Positions 1 to 8,107 of a stretch of 64,000 bases of DNA are shown one piece after another (positions within the stretch are counted from its first letter, which is position 1; the number at the start of each line of letters is the position of its first letter). The notes beneath the pieces are model-generated. The model did no database searches. It was not told the origin of the DNA and was given only the letters and a program-made list of their open reading frames with translations. Origin of the DNA: TMP-7 sp038212445 (GTDB lineage: Bacteria > Acidobacteriota > Terriglobia > Bryobacterales > Bryobacteraceae); assembly GCA_038212445.1 (NCBI GenBank), contig JBBQUM010000001.1:186001-250000 (forward strand), written 5' to 3'. Made by a program: the position numbers and the translations under genes.

Positions 1-1311
1 CAGGTGACGTCTCCGCCCGCGGTTGCCGGAAACGTGATTGTCGTCGGCTCATCCATCGGCGACAACCGCGCAGTTGATGTAGAGCGTGGGATTGTCCGCG
101 GATTCGATGCGCGGTCCGGAAAATTGCTGTGGACCTGGAATCCTCTCCCCTGGGCCGAACGGCAATCCAGGCGGACCGGTGCCGGAAACACATGGTCAGT
201 CATTTCCGTCGATGCCGCGCGTGGCATGGTCTTCGTACCGACTGGGAGCGCGAGCCCTGATTTCTATGGCGGCATGCGGCCTGGCGACAATCGTGACGCG
301 AATTCTGTAGTGGCGCTGAAGGCAGAAACCGGTGAACGCCTGTGGGGATTCCAAGTGGTCCACCACGATGTCTGGGACTACGACGTGGCTGCCCAACCGG
401 CTCTCTTCACTTACAAAGGGCAGCCTGCGGTTGCCGTCGCCACCAAGATGGGGCATGTTTTCGTGCTCGACCGGTTGACCGGTAAACCGCTCGTTCCGGT
501 GGAGGAGCGCGCCGTGCCGCAATCGACGATTGAAGGCGAGCAAACTTCCGCGAGTCAGCCTTTCCCGGCGTACGCGGCGCTTTCGCCGTCCACCTTGCGT
601 CCCGAAGATGCCTGGGGTCCCACGCCTGAAGCAAAGGCCTGGTGTGCCGACCGGCTTAGCAAACTCCGGAACGAAGGCATTTTCACCCCGGCGAGTTTGG
701 ATGGCTCGCTTCTCTTTCCCGGCAATGTCGGCGGCGTCAATTGGGGCGCGATGTCCATTGACGAAGAACGCGGCTTGTTGATCGCTAACACCAACCGACT
801 GGCCACCGTGGTGAGGCTGATCCCGCGTGCGGACTTCGCTAAAGGTCGCAAGGATAGTGGCACGCGGCTCCAAGGCGAGTTTGGCGGTCAGGCCGGCGCG
901 CCCTACGCGATGTACCGCGAGACGCTCGTTTCGCCCGCCGGTACTCCGTGCAACGCGCCGCCATGGGGTACGGTGTCGGCGCTTAGTTTGAAGACAGGCA
1001 AGATCGCGTGGGAGACACCGCTGGGGTTCGTGCGAGACGGCACACCGCCGGGCAGTCCGAATCTCGGCGGGCCCATGTCGACTGCGGGCGGGTTAGTGTT
1101 CGATGCCGCGTCGATGGACACGTTTCTGCGCGCCTTCGATCAGGAAAGCGGAAAGGAACTCTGGAAAGCGGAGTTGCCCGCCAGCGCGCAGGCGACGCCC
1201 ATGACTTTCGAGTACAAGGGCCGCCAGTACGTCGTCATCTGCGCCGGCGGCCACGGGAAACTCGGCACCAAGCAAGGCGACGCGGTGGTCGCTTTTGCGT
1301 TGCCGAAGTAA
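1..1311 (+). CDS. PQQ-dependent dehydrogenase (quinoprotein glucose dehydrogenase-like), 5' end outside window
   Basis: The reading frame is open to the left edge, so the N-terminus is missing and 436 codons are seen. The product is a quinoprotein beta-propeller. It has repeated propeller blades with signatures such as FDARSGKLLW, LDRLTGKPL, SLKTGKIAWETPLG and FDQESGKELWKAELP. The motif HHDVWDYDVAAQP matches the segment carrying the catalytic Asp in glucose-dehydrogenase-type quinoproteins. Such enzymes oxidise sugars or alcohols in the periplasm and pass electrons to the respiratory chain. Substrate cannot be told from the fragment, and any N-terminal membrane domain would lie outside the window. 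It ends 2 bp from the convergent hemQ gene. Confidence 0.88.
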   Translation, partial: QVTSPPAVAGNVIVVGSSIGDNRAVDVERGIVRGFDARSGKLLWTWNPLPWAERQSRRTGAGNTWSVISVDAARGMVFVPTGSASPDFYGGMRPGDNRDANSVVALKAETGERLWGFQVVHHDVWDYDVAAQPALFTYKGQPAVAVATKMGHVFVLDRLTGKPLVPVEERAVPQSTIEGEQTSASQPFPAYAALSPSTLRPEDAWGPTPEAKAWCADRLSKLRNEGIFTPASLDGSLLFPGNVGGVNWGAMSIDEERGLLIANTNRLATVVRLIPRADFAKGRKDSGTRLQGEFGGQAGAPYAMYRETLVSPAGTPCNAPPWGTVSALSLKTGKIAWETPLGFVRDGTPPGSPNLGGPMSTAGGLVFDAASMDTFLRAFDQESGKELWKAELPASAQATPMTFEYKGRQYVVICAGGHGKLGTKQGDAVVAFALPK

Positions 1312-1313
1312 CG

Positions 1314-2126
1314 CTAGAAGGAAAGCAGCTTTGGAAGTTCCGCGGCCCTCAGGCGCAGTCCAACAAAGAACTGGCCGAAGAGTGCGTAGGTCGCGCTGAC
1401 TTCGTCGAAACGCATTTCGTAAATCAGCTTCTTGAAGACCACGGGATCGTCGGCGAATAGGTCAACGCCCCACTCCCAGTCGTCGAACCCGATTGACCCT
1501 GTGATGATCTGTCGCACCGTCCCTGCGTAGCGGCGCCCGATGGCCCCGTGATCATCCATCTGCCGCTTGCGCTCACTCATTGGCAGCGAGTACCAATTTT
1601 TGTGCTCGCCGCGCTTGCGGTCCATCGGATAGAAACAGACATAGCGCGCGTCCGGAATCTCCGGGAACAGGCGCGGTTTCATGGCCGTTTTCTGACGCTC
1701 TACCGACTCGCCGATGAGCGCGTCCCATTCCGGCGTGAACGGCTGGACGCCCTTCTCGATGGCGCTCTGGTAGAGTTTTACGGTCGAGTCATAGAGCCCC
1801 AGTTCGACTACGGATACGTACGAACTGGTGGGTTCGAGATAGTCCCACAACTCGAGTTTCGCGAGCCGTAGTTCCACCTCGCTGATCTTCTCGAAGTTGT
1901 CCCTGAAGTGGACAAACATCAGGTCGCCCTTGTGCCCGAGCATCGAGAACGTGCCCGACCCCTGTCCTTCCATCTCGGCTAGCGCAGCCTGTGCGGGAGC
2001 CAGTACAGCGGCGCGCCGCGCTTCATCAAGCGCTCGCCAGGCAGGCCACTTTACGCGCATCATCTGGTGCAGCACACTCGCGCCCTCGAGCGTCAGCGGT
2101 ACGGGCGGCAAACTATCAATGGTCAT
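1314..2126 (-). CDS. hemQ: Coproheme decarboxylase HemQ (chlorite dismutase family)
   Basis: The 270-residue protein has the full HemQ signature. Tyr166 lies in YPMDRKR (radical Tyr with Lys171), the proximal haem-ligand His193 lies in QMDDHGAIGRRY, and a Gln (206) in VRQIITGSIGFDDWEWG takes the place of the distal Arg of true chlorite dismutases. HemQ decarboxylates coproheme III to haem b in the coproporphyrin-dependent branch, which is the classical route of Gram-positives. Length and motifs fit well, so chlorite dismutation is unlikely. It starts with ATG; the upstream DUF362 gene ends 18 bp away on the same strand, so co-transcription is possible. No other haem genes are adjacent. Confidence 0.93.
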   Translation of the reverse strand: MTIDSLPPVPLTLEGASVLHQMMRVKWPAWRALDEARRAAVLAPAQAALAEMEGQGSGTFSMLGHKGDLMFVHFRDNFEKISEVELRLAKLELWDYLEPTSSYVSVVELGLYDSTVKLYQSAIEKGVQPFTPEWDALIGESVERQKTAMKPRLFPEIPDARYVCFYPMDRKRGEHKNWYSLPMSERKRQMDDHGAIGRRYAGTVRQIITGSIGFDDWEWGVDLFADDPVVFKKLIYEMRFDEVSATYALFGQFFVGLRLRAAELPKLLSF

Positions 2127-2144
2127 TTTCTCTAGGGGCTCTCT

Positions 2145-3293
2145 TCAAACTGCGGGGGTTTGGTTCGGACCGAAGTCGAACCTGGCGGCGGCAATTGTCG
2201 TGCCGACGACTTCGATTTTCTTGAGGTCGGCTGAGCCCACGCCCAGCGACTCGGCCAGCAGCAGGGAGTTGTCGCAACCCACGAACGGAATCTTGCCTTT
2301 GCTGGCGCGCGGATCATAGCCCATCACCGCGGTGGAAACGGCATCGGTACAAACGGCATTCGTGCCGAGCACCATCACGCCTGGCCGGACATACCTTAAC
2401 CCTTGGACCCAGGGGCCCTCGCCACCGGTCACCGTCTCAATACCCTCGACAAAGGCGATGTCGATCGGCCGCATCGCATTCAATTCGGCAACCACGCGCG
2501 GCATTCGATAACCCGGTGCCCGGGGCGATGCCGGATTAATTTCCTGGGGCGAAGACCTGGCGGGGCCACGTTTGCCCATGTGACAAATCTGCACGCGTCC
2601 GGACGTCGGGCTTTCATTAGGCTCGTCGACGCCGGCGTTGTCGCCATAAATCGAGGCGGGCGTAATGCCAAACATGTTCTTCATCGACAGCGTCACGCCA
2701 CACGTCGCGTGATTCTTCAACTTCGCCATCGAAACCATGACGTCGGTGTCGGCATAGGAGTGGTTCAAATCGTACGCCGGGAAAATCAATCCGCCGCCCG
2801 GAACCTTTAGGCGTGAGTAGCGAGCGCTCTTGCCCAGAAAGTTGGTGTTTTCGAATTCCAGACTCTTGCTCAGGCTCTGAAGCTGACGTACATTCCAGCC
2901 CGAGTCCAACATGAATTCTTCAAACGGGGCGGACGTCACAAAACAGCTTTCCACCAGGCGGATCCGTCGCGCACCGGCCTTATCAAGGACGTGCACCATC
3001 GCGGCCACCGTCTTCGGATGCGTGTAATGCGTGGATCCCAATGCGCGACCTTCGAATCGCTGACCCGGACTCCCGGTGAGATTCAGCTTGATGGTGACGG
3101 TCTTGTTCCTGACCAGTTTTCCGGCGCCCCCAATCTGATCAAACATCTTGTCGAGCGCTGCCACCAGGTCCTCGGAATATGCCGGAACTTTGGCTATGGC
3201 AACCGGAGCGGTCGGAGCCTCCTTGGCAAATGCGGCGCGAGTCCCAGCGATTGGCGCCGCGGCAGCGAGAGCAAGCAACTCGCGTCGGGTCAT
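2145..3293 (-). CDS. Tat-exported DUF362 domain protein
   Basis: The 382-residue product starts with a twin-arginine-like leader (MTRRELLALAAAAPIAG) and a plausible cleavage region near ARAAFA, so export is likely. The body resembles DUF362 proteins, with KTVTIKLNL near the start of the domain, a THPKTVAAMV segment, and ADTDVMVSMAKLKNHATCGVTL with lysines typical of the family. No ferredoxin-type CxxCxxC cluster is visible, unlike the DUF362 proteins that are fused to ferredoxins. Function is unknown. It lies upstream of hemQ on the same strand with an 18-bp gap, which could hint at a redox or cofactor link but does not show one. Confidence 0.8.
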   Translation of the reverse strand: MTRRELLALAAAAPIAGTRAAFAKEAPTAPVAIAKVPAYSEDLVAALDKMFDQIGGAGKLVRNKTVTIKLNLTGSPGQRFEGRALGSTHYTHPKTVAAMVHVLDKAGARRIRLVESCFVTSAPFEEFMLDSGWNVRQLQSLSKSLEFENTNFLGKSARYSRLKVPGGGLIFPAYDLNHSYADTDVMVSMAKLKNHATCGVTLSMKNMFGITPASIYGDNAGVDEPNESPTSGRVQICHMGKRGPARSSPQEINPASPRAPGYRMPRVVAELNAMRPIDIAFVEGIETVTGGEGPWVQGLRYVRPGVMVLGTNAVCTDAVSTAVMGYDPRASKGKIPFVGCDNSLLLAESLGVGSADLKKIEVVGTTIAAARFDFGPNQTPAV

Positions 3294-3332
3294 AGGACAA
3301 GCTTACAACGGCCTCCTGGGCGGGGAAGTAGA

Positions 3333-3350
3333 ACGAGGCTCCCGCCTCGT
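3333..3350. repeat. Perfect inverted repeat in the divergent DUF362/DUF1801 spacer
   Basis: ACGAGGC, TCCC, GCCTCGT forms a perfect 7-bp stem with a 4-nt loop. It lies in the 230-bp spacer between two divergent genes. Neighbouring words are similar (GGAAGTAGAACGAGG and GGCGCGGAAGTAGGA), which suggests a small intergenic repeat unit. No T-run follows on either strand, so a terminator is unlikely. The rest of the spacer (3294-3523) shows no gene; it must hold the promoters of both flanking genes. Confidence 0.5.
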
Positions 3351-3523
3351 CGCGAGGAAAGGCGGCGCGGAAGTAGGACTGAAGAATAGAAGCGAGGCGA
3401 AAGAAGGCTTCCCCGTTTTGCAAACACCTGGTCTTTAGATGTGCCGGACAGGCGGCGGGTTGCTGCGCTCTTTGGTACTGCCTCCGCGAAACGGGTACAC
3501 TGTCAGGACAGAAAGGGTTCACC

Positions 3524-3886
3524 GTGGTCAGCAAAGCCGTCGACGTCCAAGCCTACATTGCAGAACTGCCGCCCGAGCGCCGCGCCGTGATCGAGAAATT
3601 GCGCCGCCTCTGCAAGCAGCAACTCAAGGGCTACGAGGAATGCATGGCCTACGGCCTGCCGGCTTACAAGCGGGACGGGACGCCCGAGGTCGCATTCGCG
3701 AGTCAGAAGCAATACGTCTCCCTCTACGTCATGAAGAAGGATGTAGTGGACGAATTCCGCGCCGCCCTCCCGGACTCGAAGATCGGCAAGGGATGCATCC
3801 GTTTTTCGAAACCCGACAAGATCGACTTTGACGTGGTGAAGAAGTTGCTGGGCCGGACAGCGGAGTCGACTTCGGCGCCGTGTTAG
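3524..3886 (+). CDS. DUF1801 / YdhG-like small protein
   Basis: The 120-residue cytoplasmic protein has the DUF1801 pattern. An N-terminal helix (VDVQAYIAELPPERRAVIEKLR) leads to MAYGLPAYKRDG, then ASQKQYVSLYVMK and SKIGKGCIRFSKPDKID. The family shares a fold with CyaY/YdhG-type iron chaperones, but its biochemical role is not firmly established. The start is a GTG at 3524 with a GAAAGGG purine stretch just upstream; no ATG fits the conserved start. It faces the DUF167 gene, with only 7 bp between stops. Confidence 0.82.
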   Translation: MVSKAVDVQAYIAELPPERRAVIEKLRRLCKQQLKGYEECMAYGLPAYKRDGTPEVAFASQKQYVSLYVMKKDVVDEFRAALPDSKIGKGCIRFSKPDKIDFDVVKKLLGRTAESTSAPC

Positions 3887-3893
3887 CGCCCTA

Positions 3894-4145
3894 TTAGCGC
3901 CTCACCCGAACCAGCTTAACCGGCGACGTCTGCCCACTGATAACTTCGACCTCGCCCCCAGTTTCACGCGCCAAAAACGCGCACAATTCGGCGTTGGCTT
4001 TGCCGCGCTCGGGCGTCGCGGCCACTCTGATCTTAATGGTGCCGTCGCCCAGTTCGCCGACGATTTCCGTCTTCGAACTTTTGGGAATCACCTTCACACG
4101 GAACGCGGAGCCGGCTTCGAGACGCTTGCGAAGCAGGTCATTCAC
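3894..4145 (-). CDS. DUF167 (YggU-like) family protein
   Basis: This is a small basic protein of about 83 residues with the DUF167 hallmarks AFRVKVIPKSSKTEIVGEL, IKIRVAATPERGKANAEL and VEVISGQTSPVKLVRV. The family is widespread and of unknown function. The start was set at GTG 4145 because it forms a GTGA overlap with the stop of the HAD phosphatase. An ATG at 4166 in the same frame would give 90 residues and a 25-bp overlap. It is the last gene of a coupled three-gene operon (esterase, HAD phosphatase, DUF167). Confidence 0.85.
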   Translation of the reverse strand: MNDLLRKRLEAGSAFRVKVIPKSSKTEIVGELGDGTIKIRVAATPERGKANAELCAFLARETGGEVEVISGQTSPVKLVRVRR

Positions 4146-4669
4146 CGCGCGTCCTCGAGGATCCATTGGACGGCCTCGACGAGCGTAGGCGCACGATGGT
4201 CAGGCTTCGCGTTGGGGAAGCGGTGCCCATAGCCGGTCTCGACGAGTACTGTGCGTGTCCCCGCATTCCGGCCGCATTCGACATCGCCGCCGCGATCACC
4301 GACGAAGTACGACTTGGTCAAATCAATGTCGAGGTCGCGCGCGGCTTCGAGCACCATGCCGGGGTTCGGCTTACGGCGAAAGCCAGGCCTCTCTGGCGTG
4401 TCGCTGTTGAAGTACATGCCGTCGATTTCCACCGGCACCAGCTGCCGCACCATCTCGGCATGCACGGCGTAGTATTGCTGCTCGCTGAACAGGCCCAGAC
4501 CAATGCCGCTCTGGTTGGTAGCGATCACCACCAGAAAGCCGGCCTCGCGCAGTTGCCGGATGGCGTTGTCAGCGCCGTGATAAAGTCGAACGTCCGCGGG
4601 ATCTGAACAGTAGCCCACCTCTTCGATGATCGTTCCGTCGCGGTCGAGAAAGACAGCGGGCCGGCTCAT
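4142..4669 (-). CDS. HAD-IIIA phosphatase, GmhB-like
   Basis: The protein has about 175 residues and the HAD motifs VFLDRDGTI (Asp9 nucleophile, Asp11), IATNQSG, FRRKPNPGM with the conserved Lys, and YFVGDRGGDVECG. This is the layout of D,D-heptose 1,7-bisphosphate phosphatase and related histidinol phosphatases. The Cys/His zinc loop usual in GmhB (CPHHP...CxCRKP) is replaced by FNSDTPERPGFRRKP with no cysteines, so the substrate is open. The start at 4669 is chosen because ATG overlaps the TGA of the upstream esterase (ATGA). An earlier in-frame ATG at 4723 would overlap the esterase by 58 bp and adds no conserved residues. Confidence 0.85.
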   Translation of the reverse strand: MSRPAVFLDRDGTIIEEVGYCSDPADVRLYHGADNAIRQLREAGFLVVIATNQSGIGLGLFSEQQYYAVHAEMVRQLVPVEIDGMYFNSDTPERPGFRRKPNPGMVLEAARDLDIDLTKSYFVGDRGGDVECGRNAGTRTVLVETGYGHRFPNAKPDHRAPTLVEAVQWILEDAR

Positions 4670-5514
4670 TGCGCCGGAATCAGTCCGCGCGTCCGAAGCC
4701 AGTTCGCCAGTAATGGCGGCCATGTCGACAAAATCGGATCCTTCTGCGCCAGACCAACGCCGTGCGGGCCTTTTTCGAAGATGTGCATCTCGGCCGGCAC
4801 TCCGGCGCGACGCAAGGCGAGATAAAACTGGACACTATTCTCAGCTGGAACGCCCGTATCCGCGTTGGTGTGAAACAGGAACGTTGGCGGAGTGTCTTTG
4901 GTGACCTGCGATTCATTCGAAAGGTTCGCAACGAGTTGGGGATCGGGAGTAGCGCCCAGCAAATTGGTGCGCGATCCCTTGTGTGCATACGGATCGGCGA
5001 AAGTCACCACCGGGTAGCAGAGAATCGCGAAGTCAGGGCGGCTCGAGACTCCGTCTTCGACTCCGAAATGAGTCGCCGCTGTAGACGCCAGATGACCGCC
5101 CGCGGAGAATCCCATGATGCCGACGCGATCCGGCTGAATCCCGAATTCCTTAGCGCGCGACCGCACCATGCGAATCGCCTTTTGCGCGTCGCCGATCTCG
5201 ATCGGATGGTGATATTTGGGTCCCAGTCTGTACTGCAGCACAAAGGCCGCAACGCCAAGACTGTTCAGCCATTCGGCCACTTGCTTGCCCTCGTGGTCCA
5301 TCGCGAGATGCGCGTAACCGCCGCCCGGACACACTACGATGCCGGTGCCGGTAGGCTTGGCTGTTGCAGGCAAATAGATGGTCAGCGAAGGTTTGTCGAT
5401 GTCTGCGTCGCCCATCGCTCCGGGCGCGCCTTGCGGCCAGAGTAGCTCGGTTTTCGGCGCTGGTTGTGCTGCCAGGCACACACCCGCCGCCAGGATTGCC
5501 ACCACTAGTTTCAT
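4666..5514 (-). CDS. Secreted alpha/beta hydrolase, BD-FAE / acetylxylan-esterase type
   Basis: The 282-residue protein has a Sec signal peptide (MKLVVAILAAGVCLAAQ). The mature part has the oxyanion-hole loop VVCPGGGYAHLA, the nucleophile elbow GIMGFSAGGHLAS (Ser137), an acidic region near FHTNADTGVPAE, and a C-terminal His in KGPHGVGLA, which completes a Ser-Asp-His triad. The family includes exported carbohydrate esterases that remove acetyl or feruloyl groups from plant polysaccharides. That is consistent with a soil degrader, but the substrate is not shown. It is the first gene of a coupled operon with the HAD phosphatase. It diverges from the epoxide-hydrolase-like gene with only 33 bp between starts. 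Confidence 0.88.
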   Translation of the reverse strand: MKLVVAILAAGVCLAAQPAPKTELLWPQGAPGAMGDADIDKPSLTIYLPATAKPTGTGIVVCPGGGYAHLAMDHEGKQVAEWLNSLGVAAFVLQYRLGPKYHHPIEIGDAQKAIRMVRSRAKEFGIQPDRVGIMGFSAGGHLASTAATHFGVEDGVSSRPDFAILCYPVVTFADPYAHKGSRTNLLGATPDPQLVANLSNESQVTKDTPPTFLFHTNADTGVPAENSVQFYLALRRAGVPAEMHIFEKGPHGVGLAQKDPILSTWPPLLANWLRTRGLIPAQ

Positions 5515-5547
5515 CTTGTTCGACTATACTTCAACGAGGTACCCACC

Positions 5548-6429
5548 ATGAGAATGTTAACGGGATTGCTCTGCTGTGCCGCAGTGTACGCGGGCTCGAT
5601 CGATATCGAATCAAAAGTGAAGCATGGTTACGCTGACTCGAACGGCGTGAAAATTCACTACGCCACCATGGGCAGCGGTCCGCTGATTGTCATGATCCAT
5701 GGCTTTCCGGATTTCTGGTACACGTGGCGCGACCAGATGGAAGCTCTCGCTCCCAATTACCAGGTAGTGGCGATTGACCAGCGCGGGTACAACCTCAGCG
5801 ACAAGCCGCAAGGCGTGGAGAACTACGATGTGCGTCTCCTCGTTGGCGATGTGATCGCCGTCATCAAGAGCCTAGGTAAGGAGAAGGCGATCATCGTTGG
5901 CCATGATTGGGGTGGTCTCGTATCGTGGCAGCTTGCATTGAACGCGCCTCAGTTTGTTGACAAGCTGATCATTCTCAATCTGCCCCATCCGCGTGGACTG
6001 GCCCGCGAATTGGCGAATAATCCGCAACAGCAGAAGAACTCGCAATACGCGCGCAATTTTCAGCAGCCCGACGCTGCCTCTAAGGTCACGGCCGAGGGCC
6101 TCACGTTCTGGGTGAAGGATCCGGAAGCGAAGAAGAAGTACATCGAAGCGTTTAAGCGCTCCGATCTCGAAGCCATGCTGAACTACTACAAGCGCAATTA
6201 CCCTCGCGAGCCCTATAAGGAAGATACTTCGCCGGTTGTGAAGCTGAAGATGCCAGTGCTCATGATTCACGGACTCGGCGACACCGCTTTGCTATCCGGC
6301 GCGCTGAATGGAACGTGGGACTGGGTGGACGATCTGACGCTGGTAACCATTCCAGAGTCGAATCACTTCGTGCAACAGGACGCGTCCGAGAAAGTCTCAC
6401 GCTCCATCAAGATGTGGCTCGCCCGCTAA
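5548..6429 (+). CDS. Exported alpha/beta hydrolase, epoxide hydrolase-like
   Basis: The 293-residue enzyme has a short leader (MRMLTGLLCCAAVYAG). Motifs are HGFPDFWYTWRDQM (oxyanion HGxP), AIDQRGYNLSDKP, and the nucleophile elbow IVGHDWGGLVSW with Asp120 as nucleophile, typical of soluble epoxide hydrolases and haloalkane dehalogenases. The late catalytic His is in ESNHFVQQ. The cap region contains a Tyr-rich segment (LNYYKRNYPREPYK), which fits epoxide opening. Known family members hydrolyse epoxides or fluoroacetate; the substrate here is unknown. The signal peptide is less common for this family. It is convergent with the next gene, with a 6-bp gap. Confidence 0.85.
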   Translation: MRMLTGLLCCAAVYAGSIDIESKVKHGYADSNGVKIHYATMGSGPLIVMIHGFPDFWYTWRDQMEALAPNYQVVAIDQRGYNLSDKPQGVENYDVRLLVGDVIAVIKSLGKEKAIIVGHDWGGLVSWQLALNAPQFVDKLIILNLPHPRGLARELANNPQQQKNSQYARNFQQPDAASKVTAEGLTFWVKDPEAKKKYIEAFKRSDLEAMLNYYKRNYPREPYKEDTSPVVKLKMPVLMIHGLGDTALLSGALNGTWDWVDDLTLVTIPESNHFVQQDASEKVSRSIKMWLAR

Positions 6430-6435
6430 GCGGTT

Positions 6436-6921
6436 TTAGTTTCGAGTAAAGACCAGTTTGCCGTTGTTGGTCTTACCGTCTTCCATCGACTCCTCGATTT
6501 CGAGGGTGAACGTTTTGCCGTCATCTGACGCTACGCGTGTCCACTTGCCGTTCACCTTCTGACCGTTGACGGTGGCCGTCCATTGGGTTACCAGCTGGTT
6601 CCCGTCGAGCTTTGAAGCGGACCTCTGCATGAAAGGCCCAACCTGGTTCACCTTCTCGGCACCGTCCGTAGTTAGCGTGATCTCGGTTGCCATGATGCCC
6701 AACAGCGCTAGCGGCGCCACGCCGCCGTGCGGCTCTCGCCAAACCGTAATGATCTGGTAGTTGCCGCCTTTCCGTTTCACTTCCTGGCGGAGTCCGTCCG
6801 GGATGTCAGCAGTGAGCGTGCTGACGTTCTTGTCGCAGTTCCATTTGCCGGAGAATGGGTCATTACCGCCCAGGAGGGTCAGCGCAGACACGAAGATTAT
6901 CAGTGCAATTCGAGTGGGCAC
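6436..6921 (-). CDS. Secreted hypothetical protein, small beta-rich
   Basis: I do not recognise a named family. The protein has a hydrophobic leader (IALIIFVSALTLLGG), then DPFSGKWNCDKNVST, and a body of short beta segments ending in NGKWTRVASDDGKTFTLEIEESM and GKLVFTRN. This looks like the lipocalin-like secreted proteins common in acidobacteria. The start is uncertain. GTG at 6921 gives a clean signal peptide, while a TTG at 6957 adds 12 residues and leaves only 19 bp to the divergent transporter gene. Neither has a clear ribosome-binding site. Confidence 0.7.
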   Translation of the reverse strand: MPTRIALIIFVSALTLLGGNDPFSGKWNCDKNVSTLTADIPDGLRQEVKRKGGNYQIITVWREPHGGVAPLALLGIMATEITLTTDGAEKVNQVGPFMQRSASKLDGNQLVTQWTATVNGQKVNGKWTRVASDDGKTFTLEIEESMEDGKTNNGKLVFTRN

Positions 6922-6976
6922 GCTAGTGGGATGACAAACAGACGAAAGGTATTTCAAGATTTGCGGTCCAATAGCC

Positions 6977-8041
6977 GTGATTGCTCAAGAAAAGCAGACC
7001 CTGCGTAGTGTCGCGCTGACGGGATTATTCGTACTCAGTTGCTTCTACACGCTTTATCTCGCCCGGGAGTTCTTCTTGCCGGTTACCCTGGCGTTTGTGA
7101 TGAGCTTCCTACTTTGGCCGGTAGTGCGCGGATTGGCGCGCCTGCACATTCCGGAGTGGCTAGGCGCGATGTTGGTGATTGCCGGACTGCTGGCCGCAAT
7201 GGGTCTAATAGTTTGGCAATTGTCGACCCCCATTGCCACCTGGATCGAAAGAGCGCCAGAACTGTCGAAGAAGATCCAACGCGGCGTGAATCAGCTTGCC
7301 AAGCCGATGAAACAGGTAACGCAGGCGACTGAGCAGGTCCGCTCCATTACCGAAAACGCGTCGGGCGGAAGCGCTAAGCCTGCGGTTCAAGTGGCCATGA
7401 AGCAGCCAGGGCCAGGAGAGATCATATTCTCCAGAGGGTGGGACTTTCTCTTCGGCCTGGCGGTTCTGCTGATCCTGTTGTACTTCCTGCTCGCTTCGGG
7501 CGACTTGTTCCTGCTGAAGCTGGTGCGTGTGCTTCCCAAACTGGAGGACCGGAAGAATGCGGTCACGATTGCGCGACAGATCGAAAACAACATTTCTCGC
7601 TACCTGGTGACAGTAGCGCTGATCAACATTGGATTGGGAAGCTGTGCGGCGCTGGCGTTTTGGCTGCTCGGACTGCCGGATCCTATCCTTTGGGGCATGC
7701 TGGGTGCGCTTCTCAACTTCGTTCCGTACATCGGCGCCGCCACCACCATTTTCGTTGTCGCGCTGGTCTCCTCGGCCACATTTCAAGGCTTGGAACAAAC
7801 GATCTGGCCGCCGCTCGCCTATTTTGTGCTCGCGGCTCTGGAAGGGAACTTCATCACACCCTGGATCATGGGGCGCCGCCTTACCTTAAATCCTGTTGTA
7901 ATCTTCATCGGCCTGACCTTCTGGGGCTGGCTCTGGGGCGTCGCGGGAGCCCTGCTCGCCGTTCCCTTGCTGGTGATGCTCAAGATCATTTGTGATCACA
8001 CCGAGCGGTTGGCCCCCGTTGGAGAATTTCTCGGGGACTGA
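6977..8041 (+). CDS. AI-2E family transporter (PerM/UPF0118)
   Basis: The 354-residue membrane protein has about eight predicted segments. Two hairpins lie at the N-terminus (LTGLFVLSCFYTLYLA, FLPVTLAFVMSFLLWPVV). A long soluble amphipathic stretch (residues 85-150) follows, then a C-terminal block with the family signatures LLGLPDPILWGMLGALLNF, VPYIGA and GRRLTLNPVVIFIGL. This is the AI-2E/PerM layout; members export small molecules or act as Na+/H+ antiporters, and few are proven to move autoinducer-2. It starts with GTG at 6977. The gap to the divergent gene is short, so its promoter may lie within that gene's 5' end. Confidence 0.9.
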   Translation: MIAQEKQTLRSVALTGLFVLSCFYTLYLAREFFLPVTLAFVMSFLLWPVVRGLARLHIPEWLGAMLVIAGLLAAMGLIVWQLSTPIATWIERAPELSKKIQRGVNQLAKPMKQVTQATEQVRSITENASGGSAKPAVQVAMKQPGPGEIIFSRGWDFLFGLAVLLILLYFLLASGDLFLLKLVRVLPKLEDRKNAVTIARQIENNISRYLVTVALINIGLGSCAALAFWLLGLPDPILWGMLGALLNFVPYIGAATTIFVVALVSSATFQGLEQTIWPPLAYFVLAALEGNFITPWIMGRRLTLNPVVIFIGLTFWGWLWGVAGALLAVPLLVMLKIICDHTERLAPVGEFLGD

Positions 8042-8107
8042 TTTTCTTTTCCACGACTGTCGATTTCACGTGGTTCCATCCGTCGCTCTCATGCAAGGAG
8101 AACCACA

